Assembly: GCA_964415295.1 (NCBI GenBank)
Contig: CAYPYN010000004.1
Location: forward strand, 62,001-126,000
Length of the DNA: 64,000 nt
Direction of reading: 5' to 3'
Origin: SB21 sp964415295
GTDB taxonomy: Bacteria > CLD3 > SB21
This document shows positions 7,974-18,500 of this stretch, piece after piece (position 1 is the first letter of the stretch; every line of letters begins with the position of its first letter). The translations under genes were made by a program, and so were the position numbers. Below the pieces are notes generated by a model, which had not been told where the DNA came from, made no database searches, and saw nothing but the letters and a program-made list of their open reading frames with translations.

Positions 7974-8837
7974 TCATTTCTTGGGATATTCATAAAAGCC
8001 ACGCCCGCTTTTGGCGCCAAGATAGCCCGCCTGCACCATCTTTTTGAGCAAAGGACAAGGACGGTATTTATCGTCTCCCAGTCCGTCGTGCATCACATTC
8101 ATGATGAAAAGACAGACATCCAAGCCGATGAAATCCGCCAGCTGCAGCGGTCCCATCGGATGGTTCATTCCTAACTTCATAACGGAATCGATGGATTCTT
8201 TCGTGGCAACACCTTCCATCAAACAGAAGATCGCTTCGTTGATCATCGGCATCAGTACACGATTGGAGATAAATCCCGGATAGTCGTTGACTTCCACGGG
8301 CACTTTATCCATCTTCTCAGTCAATGCCTTCACAATCCCATATGTCTCGTCGCTTGTGGCCAAACCGCGAATGATCTCAACCAGCTTCATCACAGGAACG
8401 GGATTCATAAAATGCATGCCGATGACCTTATCGGCCCGTTTGGTCACACCGGCGATCTGTGTGATCGAAATAGACGATGTATTGGTGGCCAGTATCACAT
8501 CCGGTCGGCAGATGGAATCCAGTGTCTTGAAGAGCTGCGATTTGATCTCAAAATTCTCCGTAGCGGCCTCGATCACAAGGTCGCACGAGGCGGCCTCTTT
8601 GACTTCTGTGGAAGTGCTAATGCGCGATAACGTCGCCTGTTTTTGTTCTTCCGTCAATGTTCCTTTGGACACCTGGCGTCCCAGATTCTTATCGATCGTG
8701 GCTTTAGCTCTTTCTAAAAAGGCCTGACTGATATCAATGAGTTTTACCTGAAATCCATATTGGGCAAACACATGCGCGATGCCGTTACCCATGGTTCCTG
8801 CGCCGATTACGGCTACTTGTTTTATTTCCACTGTCAT
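7974..8837 (-). CDS. hbd: 3-hydroxybutyryl-CoA dehydrogenase
   Basis: A 287-residue NAD(P)-dependent 3-hydroxyacyl-CoA dehydrogenase (oxidises 3-hydroxybutyryl-CoA or reduces acetoacetyl-CoA). The N-terminal Rossmann motif is GAGTMGNGIAHVFAQYGF; the catalytic His lies in IGMHFMNPVP; the C-terminal helical domain contains NHPMGPLQLADFIGLD. Size and layout are those of the stand-alone Hbd/PaaH enzymes, not of FadB fusions. It works in fatty-acid beta-oxidation or in butyryl-CoA metabolism; no other genes of the pathway are nearby, so the direction cannot be told. Confidence 0.95.
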   Translation of the reverse strand: MTVEIKQVAVIGAGTMGNGIAHVFAQYGFQVKLIDISQAFLERAKATIDKNLGRQVSKGTLTEEQKQATLSRISTSTEVKEAASCDLVIEAATENFEIKSQLFKTLDSICRPDVILATNTSSISITQIAGVTKRADKVIGMHFMNPVPVMKLVEIIRGLATSDETYGIVKALTEKMDKVPVEVNDYPGFISNRVLMPMINEAIFCLMEGVATKESIDSVMKLGMNHPMGPLQLADFIGLDVCLFIMNVMHDGLGDDKYRPCPLLKKMVQAGYLGAKSGRGFYEYPKK

Positions 8838-8907
8838 TCTCCGGTTTTTTTGCAGTTAGACATTTAAAAGGCCATGTAATGTAATTTGTTGCCTAATGAA
8901 TAACAAT

Positions 8908-8937
8908 AAAAAAAGCCTGTGCACCATGCACAGGCTT
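8908..8937 (-). terminator. Rho-independent terminator after the receiver gene
   Basis: An 11-bp perfect stem AAGCCTGTGCA/TGCACAGGCTT with a 3-base loop (8913-8937). Read on the minus strand it is followed by seven T (8908-8914 as A on the plus strand). It lies just beyond the stop of the response regulator at 8969. Confidence 0.9.
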
Positions 8938-8968
8938 CGTACTAAACTACCGCAAACATGGTCAGGTC

Positions 8969-9340
8969 CTAGACCATGGCCATTGAATTCTTGTCGAGAA
9001 CCTTATGAATCTCCGTCTTCAGTTCAGACAGATCGGACGATTTTACAACATACGCTTCCGCCGCCCAGCTCATGAAGTCGTTCTTATAATGAGAATAGGC
9101 CGAATTAATGATCACGGGAATCGCCATACGGTGATCAAGCATACGCGTCAGAAATTCCATACCATCGCCTTCGGGCATCATAATATCCAAAACGATCAGG
9201 TCTGGTTGTTCCACGCTCATCCTCGTCATGGCCTCCCTCCCGTTGGACAAACAGGTTACTTCGTGCCCCATGCCTTCCAATTCCGTGCGATACAAAAGTC
9301 TTAAGCTTGGCTCATCCTCAATTACGAAGATTCTGGCCAT
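8969..9340 (-). CDS. Single-domain response regulator (CheY-like receiver)
   Basis: A 123-residue receiver with no output domain. The acidic pair is in VIEDEPS (residues ~8-10), the phospho-acceptor Asp in IVLDIMMPEGDG (~D52), and the conserved Lys in YVVKSSD. A strong SD (GGGAGGG, 7 bases from ATG) precedes the start. It is transcribed divergently from the Reg_prop histidine kinase at 9664, which lacks a receiver of its own, so this is a good candidate for its phosphorylation partner (inference). Confidence 0.9.
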   Translation of the reverse strand: MARIFVIEDEPSLRLLYRTELEGMGHEVTCLSNGREAMTRMSVEQPDLIVLDIMMPEGDGMEFLTRMLDHRMAIPVIINSAYSHYKNDFMSWAAEAYVVKSSDLSELKTEIHKVLDKNSMAMV

Positions 9341-9663
9341 TTAAGACCCTCCCTTGTGTTATATATTGAATTACCAGTGCCGAATAGTACCGGATCAGGA
9401 AAGATAACAAGAACCTATAACTTTAACGCAATGATCCCATAAAAAGTTCCCTGAATGCCTACTGAACAACACCGTGAATACATTATCTTTAAGTATTTTT
9501 CATGATTAAAGTCATAGTTTTTTGACCAAAAAAAACTTACATTTCCTTACTGTCAATCGTTCCGATCGAATTAAACCGTTGAATGTAATGGAACTAACCA
9601 CCGTTTGACGGGTCACAGATATGCCTTGTTTTTTAGTCTGATACGCCTAATCGGTCAAATCTG
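9341..9663. other. 323-bp divergent intergenic region
   Basis: This stretch separates the lone receiver (leftward) from the Reg_prop kinase (rightward). It holds the receiver's SD at the left end, a CRP/FNR-type palindrome at 9502-9515 with a plausible -10 box at 9538-9543, and about 115 bases of leader before the kinase. I see no open frame, tRNA or hairpin in it. Confidence 0.7.
9502..9515 (+). promoter_or_regulatory. CRP/FNR-family type palindrome at -41.5 of the kinase-NfeD-slipin operon
   Basis: ATGATTAAAGTCAT has the core ATGA-N6-TCAT. A TACATT box (9538-9543, 4/6 to TATAAT) lies downstream; if it is the -10, the start is 9550 and the palindrome is centred at -41.5, the class II activator position overlapping a poor -35. 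It is 13/14 identical to the site at 24443-24456 and is likewise followed by a T-rich run and GA. Confidence 0.5.
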
Positions 9664-12600
9664 ATGTGTATCCCGACCAAAAAAATAGCTCTTTTTTTTC
9701 CTATAATCTACGTAGCGGTGTGGTACTGCAACTTTACCACGTCCTCCCTCCTTCACGGACAACAAAAATACCGGTTCGAACATCTTAACATTGAACAGGG
9801 CCTGTCGCAATCCAGCATCAACTGCATGGCGCAGGATGAATTCGGATTCATGTGGTTTGGTACCCAAGATGGTCTCAACAAGTTCGATGGCTATTCATTT
9901 ACGGTATTCAAGCATGAAGCTTTGGACTCGAATTCTATTTCCAATAGTTTCATCCATTCGCTTTTTTCAGATCGAATGGGTTTCCTCTGGATCGGAACGG
10001 ATAAGGGATTGGATCAATTCGATCTTCGTACCGGAAAAATCAAACATTATCCTTTTGCAGGACGCGTGTTGAGCATCACCGGGGACTCGCTGTTCATCTG
10101 GGGCGGAACGTCCGGCAACGGCCTCTTCAAGATCGACAGACAGACCGGAAAATGGTCGTCTGATCAATTTCAAAGCAAACGACCCGGTTTGCTTTTCAAC
10201 AAAGATATCAAGTCGCTTCTTTCGGATACCGACGGTTCACTGTGGATTGGCACATCCGCAGGCCTTTTCCGATTGTTGAAATCGGGTGATTTGGACACAT
10301 CGATCTATTCGGCTTCATTTCGTTTGTTTCATTTGAACCGGATCCGAATCAACCAATTGATCACCGATCACAAAGGTCGTTTGTGGATGGGTACTGAGAA
10401 CGGATTGCTTCAATTCGATTCTGAAAACAGCCGCTTTACGAATACAAACCTTTCCGTATCCGGACCTGTGAGTGTGAATGCGCTCGTCGAAGATAACTTG
10501 GGGTCCATCTGGGCCGTTTCCGACGATGGGCTTTTCATCGTCAGTACGAACGATGGACGCTGCTTTCAATTAAAAGCCAATCCTAATTACAGAAACAGCC
10601 TCAATAGTAATTTTCTGAGCACCATTTATCAGAGCTCAGATAAAACCATGTGGATCGGAAGCTTCAATCAGGGTATCAACAAATACAGTCCTCACCGTCA
10701 TAAATTTCTTCATTTTGAACACGATGCCCATGACCTGCAGAGCATAAGCAATAACGACGTATGGGCTTTTTGTGTCGATGACGACGGAAACCTGTGGGTG
10801 GGGACCGATAAAGGGCTCAATCGTATGAACCGGAATCGGGACGGCGCCTGGTTGGTCCGGCGTTTTTACAACGACCCCTCCAATCCTCAAAGCATGATCA
10901 ACGACCGGATATGGTCTTTGATGAAGGACCGCCGCGGCAATCTCTGGATCGGAACCGATGGCGGCGTATCCATGATTTCTAAAAATCAGGTATCAGTATC
11001 CGTCCCTCGATTCAAAAATTATGTTCATGATCCCCAATTAAAAGACTCCCCCATCAACAACCGTATTACAGCTCTCAGAGAAGACCGGCAAGGAAAAATC
11101 TGGATTGGAACGAGCGGCGGCCTGAGCGTTTTGGATCCGGAACGTGAGACGTTCACCTCTTTTCGCCATGTGCCCGGCGATACGGCTTCATTGAGTCACA
11201 ACAGAATACTATCGATTTTCGAGGATCATCTCGGAGTCGTGTGGATCGGCACTTCGGGAGGCGGACTCAATAGATTCAATGCCGAAACGTCAACCTTTAC
11301 AGCCTTCAAGAATGATCCGCTGATGGAGTTCTCACTTAGTAACGACCGTGTTACGGCGATATTTCAGGATTCAACGGGTATCTTGTGGATCGGAACCCTG
11401 GGCGGCGGTCTCAATCGATTGGATGTTAGCGAAGGAAAATTCAGACATTATACGGACAAAGACGGTTTAGCCAATAATGCCGTATACGGAATCATTCAGG
11501 ATAAGAACAAATGTCTTTGGATAAGTACCAACAAAGGTCTTTCAAGATTCACTCTTCCCGAACACAATCAAACGGTACTCGGACATGGACACTTTCGTAA
11601 TTATTCCGTTACCGATGGACTTCAAAGCAGTGAATTTAACTCCGGATCTTATTATGTGGATAAAGAGGGCCGAATATATTTCGGCGGAATCAACGGATTC
11701 AACATGTTTGAACCGGAAACAATTGAAGACAATCCAAACACTCCTTCCTTGGCGTTTACTATCGTCCGGCGTATCGGTGAGAATGCAGAAACGACCGGTC
11801 CCCTGCCTCCCGGTGATCATATCGACCTATCGCACGGGGATCAAGGCATTTTCCTCGAGTTCACCGCACTGGATTATACGGTAAGCGGTTTGAATCGATA
11901 CGCCTACCGCATGATTGGATTTGACAAGGACTGGCATTATTCAGGCACAAAACACGATGTAACCTATACCAACCTCGATCCCGGAGAATACGTATTTGTT
12001 GTAAAGGGTTCCAATCACGATCAAGTATGGAATGAAGCCGGTATTTCCATCCGTATAACTGTTCATCCTCCTTTTTGGAACAGTTGGTGGTTCAGAGCCA
12101 TTCTTGTATTCTTATTCTTGGGAATCTTGTATGCTACTTACCGATACAGAACCCGAAAGATCAAAAGAAAAAATAAGGAACTCGAGCGTCTTGTCGCCGA
12201 ACGAACGCGCAATCTCGAAAAGGCTAATCTGGATCTGCAAATCGCCAACCGGCGCATCCTACAGGCCAATGAAATGAAATCCCGGTTTTTGGCGAATATG
12301 AGCCACGAACTGAGAACACCTTTGAATTCCATCATAGGATTCTCCGATCTCCTTATTCAGGGTGTCCTGGGCCCCATTCCGGCCGAACAGCAGGAATCCA
12401 TTCAGGCGATTTCCTCCAGCAGCAAGAACCTGCTGAAACTGATAAACGATGTTTTGGATATCTCCAAAATCGAAGCGGGAAAGATGGTGCTCAAACGTTC
12501 GGCCGTGCATCTGGATGAACTTATTCATAATGCCAGCCATATGATGGTCCCTCTGTTTGAGCAAAAGAAGCAGCGCTTCAGCCTGCAGCTCCCCGATCCC

Positions 12601-12984
12601 AGCCCTGTAATACCGGTTGACGAAAATAAGATCAAGCAGGTGATCGTTAATATCCTCAGCAACGCTTCCAAATTCACTCCGATCGAAGGATCGATCCGGA
12701 TTTCCGCGCAGCCCATTTCATACAACGGATCGAAGAAAGACTATGTTGAAATAAGAATATCCGATAACGGTAAGGGCATCGCTCCGGAGGAACTCGAATC
12801 GATCTTCGAGGAATTCCGCCAATCTTCGGACAATTCCGAGAACCAGGGCACCGGATTGGGGCTCACCTTATCCAAGAAGATCGTGGAACTTCACGGCGGA
12901 AAGATCTGGGCGGAAAGCGACGGAAAGTCCGGCAGCGAATTTATCGTACACTTACCGCTTATCGAACTGAAGGAATCCCTATGA
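9664..12984 (+). CDS. Reg_prop/Y_Y_Y sensor histidine kinase (one-piece, no receiver)
   Basis: 1106 residues. An N-terminal signal/membrane segment is followed by about 14 Reg_prop beta-propeller blades (pattern D-x2-G-x-L/I-W-I/F-G-T-x2-G-L, first at GFMWFGTQDGLNKFDG), i.e. probably two seven-bladed propellers in the periplasm. Then comes a Y_Y_Y domain (~745-800), one membrane helix (~808-826), a coiled coil, HisKA with the phospho-His at ~881 (MSHELRTPLN), and HATPase with DNGKGIAPEE and GTGLGLTLSKK. Unlike many Bacteroidota relatives it has no receiver or AraC output. The ATG has no clear SD. Its stop overlaps the nfeD start (ATGA), so the downstream membrane proteins are made with it. 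Confidence 0.92.
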   Translation: MCIPTKKIALFFPIIYVAVWYCNFTTSSLLHGQQKYRFEHLNIEQGLSQSSINCMAQDEFGFMWFGTQDGLNKFDGYSFTVFKHEALDSNSISNSFIHSLFSDRMGFLWIGTDKGLDQFDLRTGKIKHYPFAGRVLSITGDSLFIWGGTSGNGLFKIDRQTGKWSSDQFQSKRPGLLFNKDIKSLLSDTDGSLWIGTSAGLFRLLKSGDLDTSIYSASFRLFHLNRIRINQLITDHKGRLWMGTENGLLQFDSENSRFTNTNLSVSGPVSVNALVEDNLGSIWAVSDDGLFIVSTNDGRCFQLKANPNYRNSLNSNFLSTIYQSSDKTMWIGSFNQGINKYSPHRHKFLHFEHDAHDLQSISNNDVWAFCVDDDGNLWVGTDKGLNRMNRNRDGAWLVRRFYNDPSNPQSMINDRIWSLMKDRRGNLWIGTDGGVSMISKNQVSVSVPRFKNYVHDPQLKDSPINNRITALREDRQGKIWIGTSGGLSVLDPERETFTSFRHVPGDTASLSHNRILSIFEDHLGVVWIGTSGGGLNRFNAETSTFTAFKNDPLMEFSLSNDRVTAIFQDSTGILWIGTLGGGLNRLDVSEGKFRHYTDKDGLANNAVYGIIQDKNKCLWISTNKGLSRFTLPEHNQTVLGHGHFRNYSVTDGLQSSEFNSGSYYVDKEGRIYFGGINGFNMFEPETIEDNPNTPSLAFTIVRRIGENAETTGPLPPGDHIDLSHGDQGIFLEFTALDYTVSGLNRYAYRMIGFDKDWHYSGTKHDVTYTNLDPGEYVFVVKGSNHDQVWNEAGISIRITVHPPFWNSWWFRAILVFLFLGILYATYRYRTRKIKRKNKELERLVAERTRNLEKANLDLQIANRRILQANEMKSRFLANMSHELRTPLNSIIGFSDLLIQGVLGPIPAEQQESIQAISSSSKNLLKLINDVLDISKIEAGKMVLKRSAVHLDELIHNASHMMVPLFEQKKQRFSLQLPDPSPVIPVDENKIKQVIVNILSNASKFTPIEGSIRISAQPISYNGSKKDYVEIRISDNGKGIAPEELESIFEEFRQSSDNSENQGTGLGLTLSKKIVELHGGKIWAESDGKSGSEFIVHLPLIELKESL

Positions 12985-14273
12985 AACAACAAATATTTTT
13001 GATCCTGTTCTTGTCGTTTTTTTCGGCTTCGGAAGCCGTAACGCAAAACAAGATTTACAGGATTGAGATCGATGGTGTTATTAACCCGGCATCGGCCGAA
13101 TTTATCGGAAAATCCATACAAACGGCCAATGCAGAAAATGCTTCCTGTCTCATCATAGAACTCGATACACCCGGCGGCCTGATGAAATCCATGAATCTGA
13201 TCGTCAAAGACATTCTTGGCTCCGAAGTGCCTGTCGTAGTGTATGTTTCTCCGAGCGGCTCCCACTGCGCGTCCGCCGGAGTCTTTATTACAATGGCCGC
13301 CCACGTTGCGGCGATGGCTCCCGGCACCAATATCGGAGCGGCCCACCCCGTCAACATCGGTGAAGGCAAGACGGACAGTTCCTCACAGGTCATGACGGAA
13401 AAAGTTACCAACGACGCCGTCTCATACATCCGCAGCATTGCCCAGAAGAACAAACGAAATGCCGACTGGTGCGAGGAAGCCGTACGTAAAAGCGTCTCAA
13501 TTACCGAAACGGAAGCGCTGAAAAAGAACGTCATCACTATGATTGCCAAGTCGTTCGACAGCCTTTTGGTGCAATTGGATTCCATGACCGTTGAAACGGT
13601 CATGGGCGCAAAAACGATACGCACCAAAGATGCGCAGGTTCAGACGATCGAGCGCAGCTGGCGTTTTGATCTGCTCGACATACTGACCGATCCGAATATC
13701 GCCTACATTCTCATGATGCTCGGTCTGTACGGACTCTTCTTTGAATTTTATAATCCCGGATCGATCTTCCCCGGTGTGGTTGGAGGCATCTGCATCATCC
13801 TGGCTTTTTATTCTTTCCAGACTTTACCGATCAATTACGCCGGACTGGCTTTGATCCTGTTTGGCATTATTCTTTTTCTGCTGGAGGTCAAGATCACGAG
13901 TTACGGGGCCTTATCGATAGGCGGCGTCATCTCGCTCCTCCTGGGATCCATGATGCTGATCGATTCACCCGAAGATGTGGTTCGTCTTTCGTGGGGGGTG
14001 ATCGTCCCGGTGGTGGCGGTCACACTATTGTTCTTCGTATTTGTAGTGGGTTTCGGCATCAAGGCCCAGACCCGTAAAGTGACAACGGGTGTCGAGGGTA
14101 TGATTGGGGAAACGGGATCCGTTATTGAGACGATCCCTGCCGGCGGATCCGGCAAGGTCCGGGTTCACGGAGAAATCTGGAATGCCCAGAGCATGCAGAG
14201 CATTGAAGAAGGCATGCAGGTAAAGATCGTCGCTATCGAAAACCTGAAGTTGAAAGTTGATAAGATTCCCTAA
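12981..14273 (+). CDS. NfeD-type membrane serine protease (ClpP class)
   Basis: 430 residues, full-length NfeD1b. A signal peptide leads into a ClpP/crotonase-fold protease domain (~25-225): IELDTPGGLMKSM, then CASAGVFITMAAHVAAMAPG, where Ser in SAG is the nucleophile of this class. Four or five membrane helices follow (~235-370), then a C-terminal OB-fold domain (GMIGETGSVIETIPAGG...). Family members cleave the hydrophobic C terminus of partner stomatins in archaea and are thought to manage membrane microdomains. Here the slipin gene follows 50 bases later, the classical pairing, while the ATGA overlap with a sensor kinase upstream is unusual. Confidence 0.93.
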   Translation: MKQQIFLILFLSFFSASEAVTQNKIYRIEIDGVINPASAEFIGKSIQTANAENASCLIIELDTPGGLMKSMNLIVKDILGSEVPVVVYVSPSGSHCASAGVFITMAAHVAAMAPGTNIGAAHPVNIGEGKTDSSSQVMTEKVTNDAVSYIRSIAQKNKRNADWCEEAVRKSVSITETEALKKNVITMIAKSFDSLLVQLDSMTVETVMGAKTIRTKDAQVQTIERSWRFDLLDILTDPNIAYILMMLGLYGLFFEFYNPGSIFPGVVGGICIILAFYSFQTLPINYAGLALILFGIILFLLEVKITSYGALSIGGVISLLLGSMMLIDSPEDVVRLSWGVIVPVVAVTLLFFVFVVGFGIKAQTRKVTTGVEGMIGETGSVIETIPAGGSGKVRVHGEIWNAQSMQSIEEGMQVKIVAIENLKLKVDKIP

Positions 14274-14323
14274 GATAATTCATCACTGAATGCATGTCTC
14301 TATACTACACTACTGGAGGCTTT

Positions 14324-15073
14324 ATGAACTTCGAATTTTTCTTGCCGTTTTTGGTATTCGTCATAATTTTCTTTTTGGCGAGCGCCATCAAGATACTTCG
14401 GGAATATGAACGCGGCGTGGTCTTCCGGCTCGGCCGGCTGATCGGGCTGAAAGGTCCGGGGCTCATCATTCTCATACCGATCATTGACAAGATGGTCAAG
14501 GTGAGCCTGCGCACGGTCGTCATGGACGTGCCGCCGCAGGATGTCATTACCCGTGATAATGTTTCCGTGCAGGTCAATGCGGTGATCTATTTCCGTGTGG
14601 TGGCCGCGGATCGCGCCATCGTGGACGTGGAGAACTACTTAACGGCTACCTCTCAGTTATCGCAGACCACTTTGCGCAGCGTTTTGGGAGAGTGCGAGCT
14701 CGATGACCTGCTGGCGGAAAGGGAAAAGATCAATAAGCAACTTCAGCAGATCATTGACAATCAGACCGAGCCCTGGGGTATCAAAGTCTCTGCGGTCGAG
14801 GTCAAACACATCGACCTGCCGCAGGAGATGAAGCGCGCTATGGCCCGGCAGGCCGAAGCGGAACGCGAACGGAGAGCCAAGATCATTGCGGCGGACGGAG
14901 AATTTCAAGCAGCGGCTAAGTTGGCTGAGGCCTCGGACATCATCAGCAAGTCGCCGGCCGCATTACAGCTGCGGTATCTGCAGACGCTGTCAGAGATCGC
15001 GACGGAGAATAACTCGACGACCATATTCCCTATTCCGATCGATTTTCTGAAAGCGTTTATGAAGGATAAATGA
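14324..15073 (+). CDS. Slipin (stomatin/SPFH-domain membrane protein)
   Basis: 249 residues: one N-terminal membrane helix (FFLPFLVFVIIFFLASA), an SPFH domain (REYERGVVFRLGRL, then DVPPQDVITRDNVSVQVNAV), and a coiled-coil AEA-type region (MARQAEAERERRAKIIAADG). I chose the ATG at 14324 because GGAGG lies 7 bases upstream; a frame start at 14294 would add ten unlikely residues. It forms membrane scaffold oligomers and is the usual partner and substrate of NfeD proteases. It ends the plus-strand operon kinase-NfeD-slipin. Confidence 0.94.
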   Translation: MNFEFFLPFLVFVIIFFLASAIKILREYERGVVFRLGRLIGLKGPGLIILIPIIDKMVKVSLRTVVMDVPPQDVITRDNVSVQVNAVIYFRVVAADRAIVDVENYLTATSQLSQTTLRSVLGECELDDLLAEREKINKQLQQIIDNQTEPWGIKVSAVEVKHIDLPQEMKRAMARQAEAERERRAKIIAADGEFQAAAKLAEASDIISKSPAALQLRYLQTLSEIATENNSTTIFPIPIDFLKAFMKDK

Positions 15074-15101
15074 TTTTACGATCCCACAGGACCGGAAAGA
15101 A

Positions 15102-15488
15102 TTACTGGCGGTCGAGATCTCGTTGCACAAATGATTTCACCAGGCTTCTGAACTGATTCGTATCCAGAGGTTTACTGACGTAGGCATTACAGCCCGCCGC
15201 CAAGACACGTTCTTCGTCACCTTTCATGGCATGAGCCGTCAGTGCTATGATGGGAATGGAACGGAGATCTTCACGGCTCTTGATGGCGCGAGCAACGGCA
15301 TAACCGTCCATTTTTGGGAGTTGAATATCCAGAATGATCAGGTCCGGCCGGCGCTGAGCCGCTAATTCGATCGCATCTTCTCCATTGGTGGCTTCGACGA
15401 ATTCGTAATCGTGATTCTTCAGAGTCAGTTTGACCAGTCGCATGTTGACTTCGTTGTCCTCTACCAGTAGAATTGTCTTTGCGGCCAT
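15102..15488 (-). CDS. Single-domain response regulator (DivK-like receiver)
   Basis: 128 residues, receiver only. Acidic pocket in LLVEDNEVN, phospho-acceptor Asp in IILDIQLPKMDG (~D54), Thr in IIALTAHAMKGDE, Lys in AYVSKPLD. A GGGGG SD lies 5 bases before the ATG. It is the last gene of a minus-strand operon behind two hybrid kinases (14-base gap to the nearer one), suggesting that it takes phosphate from them or relays it onward. No output domain is attached. Confidence 0.93.
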   Translation of the reverse strand: MAAKTILLVEDNEVNMRLVKLTLKNHDYEFVEATNGEDAIELAAQRRPDLIILDIQLPKMDGYAVARAIKSREDLRSIPIIALTAHAMKGDEERVLAAGCNAYVSKPLDTNQFRSLVKSFVQRDLDRQ

Positions 15489-15502
15489 GAATTCCCCCTT
15501 TG

Positions 15503-18500
15503 TTATCCGATTACGCGTTTAATTTCATACAAAAGATCCTCACTGCTAAACGATGCTTTTTGCATCAGACAGCGAACCTGCCCGTTTAGCATTTCCTTTT
15601 CGGCTTTGCTTAGTTCCTTTGCGGTTAATATTATGATTGGAATTTCCTTCAGCTTCGGGTCCTGCCGAAGCGCTTCAACGACTTCAAAACCGCTCATCTG
15701 CGGCATCATCAGGTCCAATATAAGCAAATCCGGAGGAAAAACGGTGATTTTTTTCATCGCGTCCAGTCCATTCATCGCTCTTTCCACATCAAATCCCTTC
15801 TTTTCGAGAAATCCGGCCGTCAGCTTCAGCGCCTTTTCATCATCGTCTACCACTAAAATATGCGATACGTCCTTCCGGCGTTTTCTGGACTGTTTCAATT
15901 TATTGATCTTCTCGATCAGAAGTTCCCTATCCAGCGGTTTGATAAAATAGTCATCCGCGTGCAGACTGTAGGCCAGATCCCTGTTCTCCGTCACTGAAAC
16001 GATAAGGACCGGAATGCCGCGGGTGATGGGATCGGATTTCAACTCCTGCAGAACTTCCCATCCGTCTTTGCCGGGCAGCATGATATCGAGCGTGATCGCC
16101 AGCGGCCTGATCTTACGGGCCTCGGTCAAAGCATCGGAGCCGTTACCGATATGCACGGTACGATAACCTTCGATCTCCAGGAATCTTCTGATAAGATTAG
16201 CTGATTGCGGGTCGTCCTCAACTATCAAGATAATATTGCTGTCAAATATCTCCGCTGGAACAGATGCCTCCGGGAGCGCACTCTTTCCGTTGTAGTCCTG
16301 CGGGATCATGAATACAAATTTGCTTCCCCTGCTCAGTTCGCTCTCGACCCATATTTTCCCGCCGTGCATTTCCACGAGGCGCCGGCAAAGAGCCAGACCG
16401 AGACCCGTGCCCTGATCCTCGCGTGTACTGCTTCCGTCCACTTGGCGAAATTCGTCGAATATCACCGTGTGGAATTCCTTTGGAATACCTCGGCCCGTAT
16501 CAATGACGGCCAACTGAAACATAGACTGACGCCCACTCTTGATGAGCTGGGATTCGATCACGATGGATGAATGGGACGGCGAGAATTTGATCGCATTGCT
16601 CAGAAGATTGATGATCACCTGCTTGATCTTGTTCGGATCGGCATAAACCTTCACCGGCCCGCCATCGGCACGAATGTCGAGCGTTTGATCTTTCTTATCC
16701 AGCAACGGCGATACGGTTCTCCGAATGGTATCCAGCAACGGCTGTACCTCAAAATATTCCTCGTTCAGCTCCATTTTGCCGGCTTCGATCTTCGACAGGT
16801 CAAGAATATCATTGATCAGCTGCAGCAGATGTTTTCCGCTGTGGTAAATATCCTGTATGCTCTGCAATTGTTCCGCCGTTGCCCGTGTCTTCATTTCGTC
16901 CTGCAGCAATTCGGAGAAACCGATAATGGCATTTAGCGGAGTCCGTAATTCGTGGCTCATGTTGGCCAAGAATTCGGATTTCAGCCTGTCGGTTTCGATG
17001 ATCTTGGAATTCATTTCCCTGAGCGTCCTGGTTCTCTCCTCTACTTTATTTTCCAGGATCTCGTTCTGTTTTTGTACCGACCGAAGCCGGTTGCGGTAAT
17101 AACTGAAAATCACGAGTCCGAACAGCAGGAAGACCGAGGCTCGAAAGATCCACGTATTCCAAATGGCCGGAGTGATGACCAGCGTCACGGCCGTGCCCTG
17201 TTCGTTCCATACCCCGTCGTTATTGGAGCCTTTGACGCGGAAAGTGTACGTACCTCCGTCCAGATTGGTATAACTGGCATAACGGCGAGATCCGCAATAG
17301 ATCCAATCGTTATCAAATCCTTCCATCATGTACGCGTATTGATTTTTTTCGGGCCTTGTGAAGTCGAGCGCTGAGAATTCGAACGAAAACACATTTTCTT
17401 TATAGGACAATTTGATCTCTTTGATTTCAGGAATGGAAACATCGAGGTTTTGAACACGGTCGAATTTCTTAAAAGCCGTCAGAACGATGGCCGGAACATG
17501 CATATTGTCTTTCACCAGCTCAGGGAAAAACGCATTGAATCCATTTACTCCGCCGAAGAACAATTCGCCTTTGCGGCTCTTGTAGTAGGAACCCCCGTTA
17601 AACTCGTTGCTTTGCAGACCGTCGTGCTGATCATAGAGACGAATCTCCGGAGGCGTCGTCTCATTGATATACCGTATTCTTGTGAGACCTTTGTTGGTGC
17701 TGATCCATAAAAACCCCTGATTGTCCTCCAACACCGAATATACCACTTCATTGGGAAGCCCGGCATCCTTTGAGAATTGCATAAAGGTCCCGGTCTGCCT
17801 GTCCATTTTGTTGAGTCCGCCGCTCTGCGTTCCAATCCAGAAATTGCCCCGCCCATCCTCACACATTGACAAAACGCCGTTCGAGCTTATCGTACCGGCA
17901 TCCTTGCTATTGTGGCGAAATACGGTGAACGTCTCCGTAGCCTTATCAAAACGATTCAGGCCTGCACCGAAAGTTCCGATCCATAACACGCCCTGGCGAT
18001 CTTCATAAAGCGAATAAATGTCATTCCCGCTCAGACTGGATGGATTCTTAGGATCGCTTTTGTAGGATTTGAATTCCCCCGTTCTGGGATCAAGACGGTT
18101 AAGTCCGCCGGAACGCGTTCCGATCCAAAGGATACTGTCACGCCCCTGCAAAATGACCTTTACGCGGTTATCGCTGATGCCTTTCGGATCCGCCGGGTTG
18201 TACCTGTAACGCGTAAAACGGCCGGAGTTCTTGTCCAGCTTATTCAGCCCTCCGCCGTTGGTCCCTATCCAGATCGCCCCGCTGTAATCCTCAAGTATTG
18301 ACCAGACCCGGTCTTCGCTTAGAGTTGCCGCATCTTTCGGATCGTTGCGGTAAAAAGTGAACTTGTAGTTCTTGCGATCAAATCGGTTGACGCCGCCGCC
18401 GTTGGTGCCAATCCAGAGGATACCGTCGCGGTCTTCAAAAAAGCACCACACTTCACTGACATTGAGGCTGTTGGGGTTATTGGCCTCGGTCCGGTAGTGC

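Noticed and set aside
14294..14323. Upstream ATG for the slipin gene
   Set aside because: The extra ten residues (MSLYYTTGGF) are encoded by the sequence holding the GGAGG SD for the ATG at 14324.
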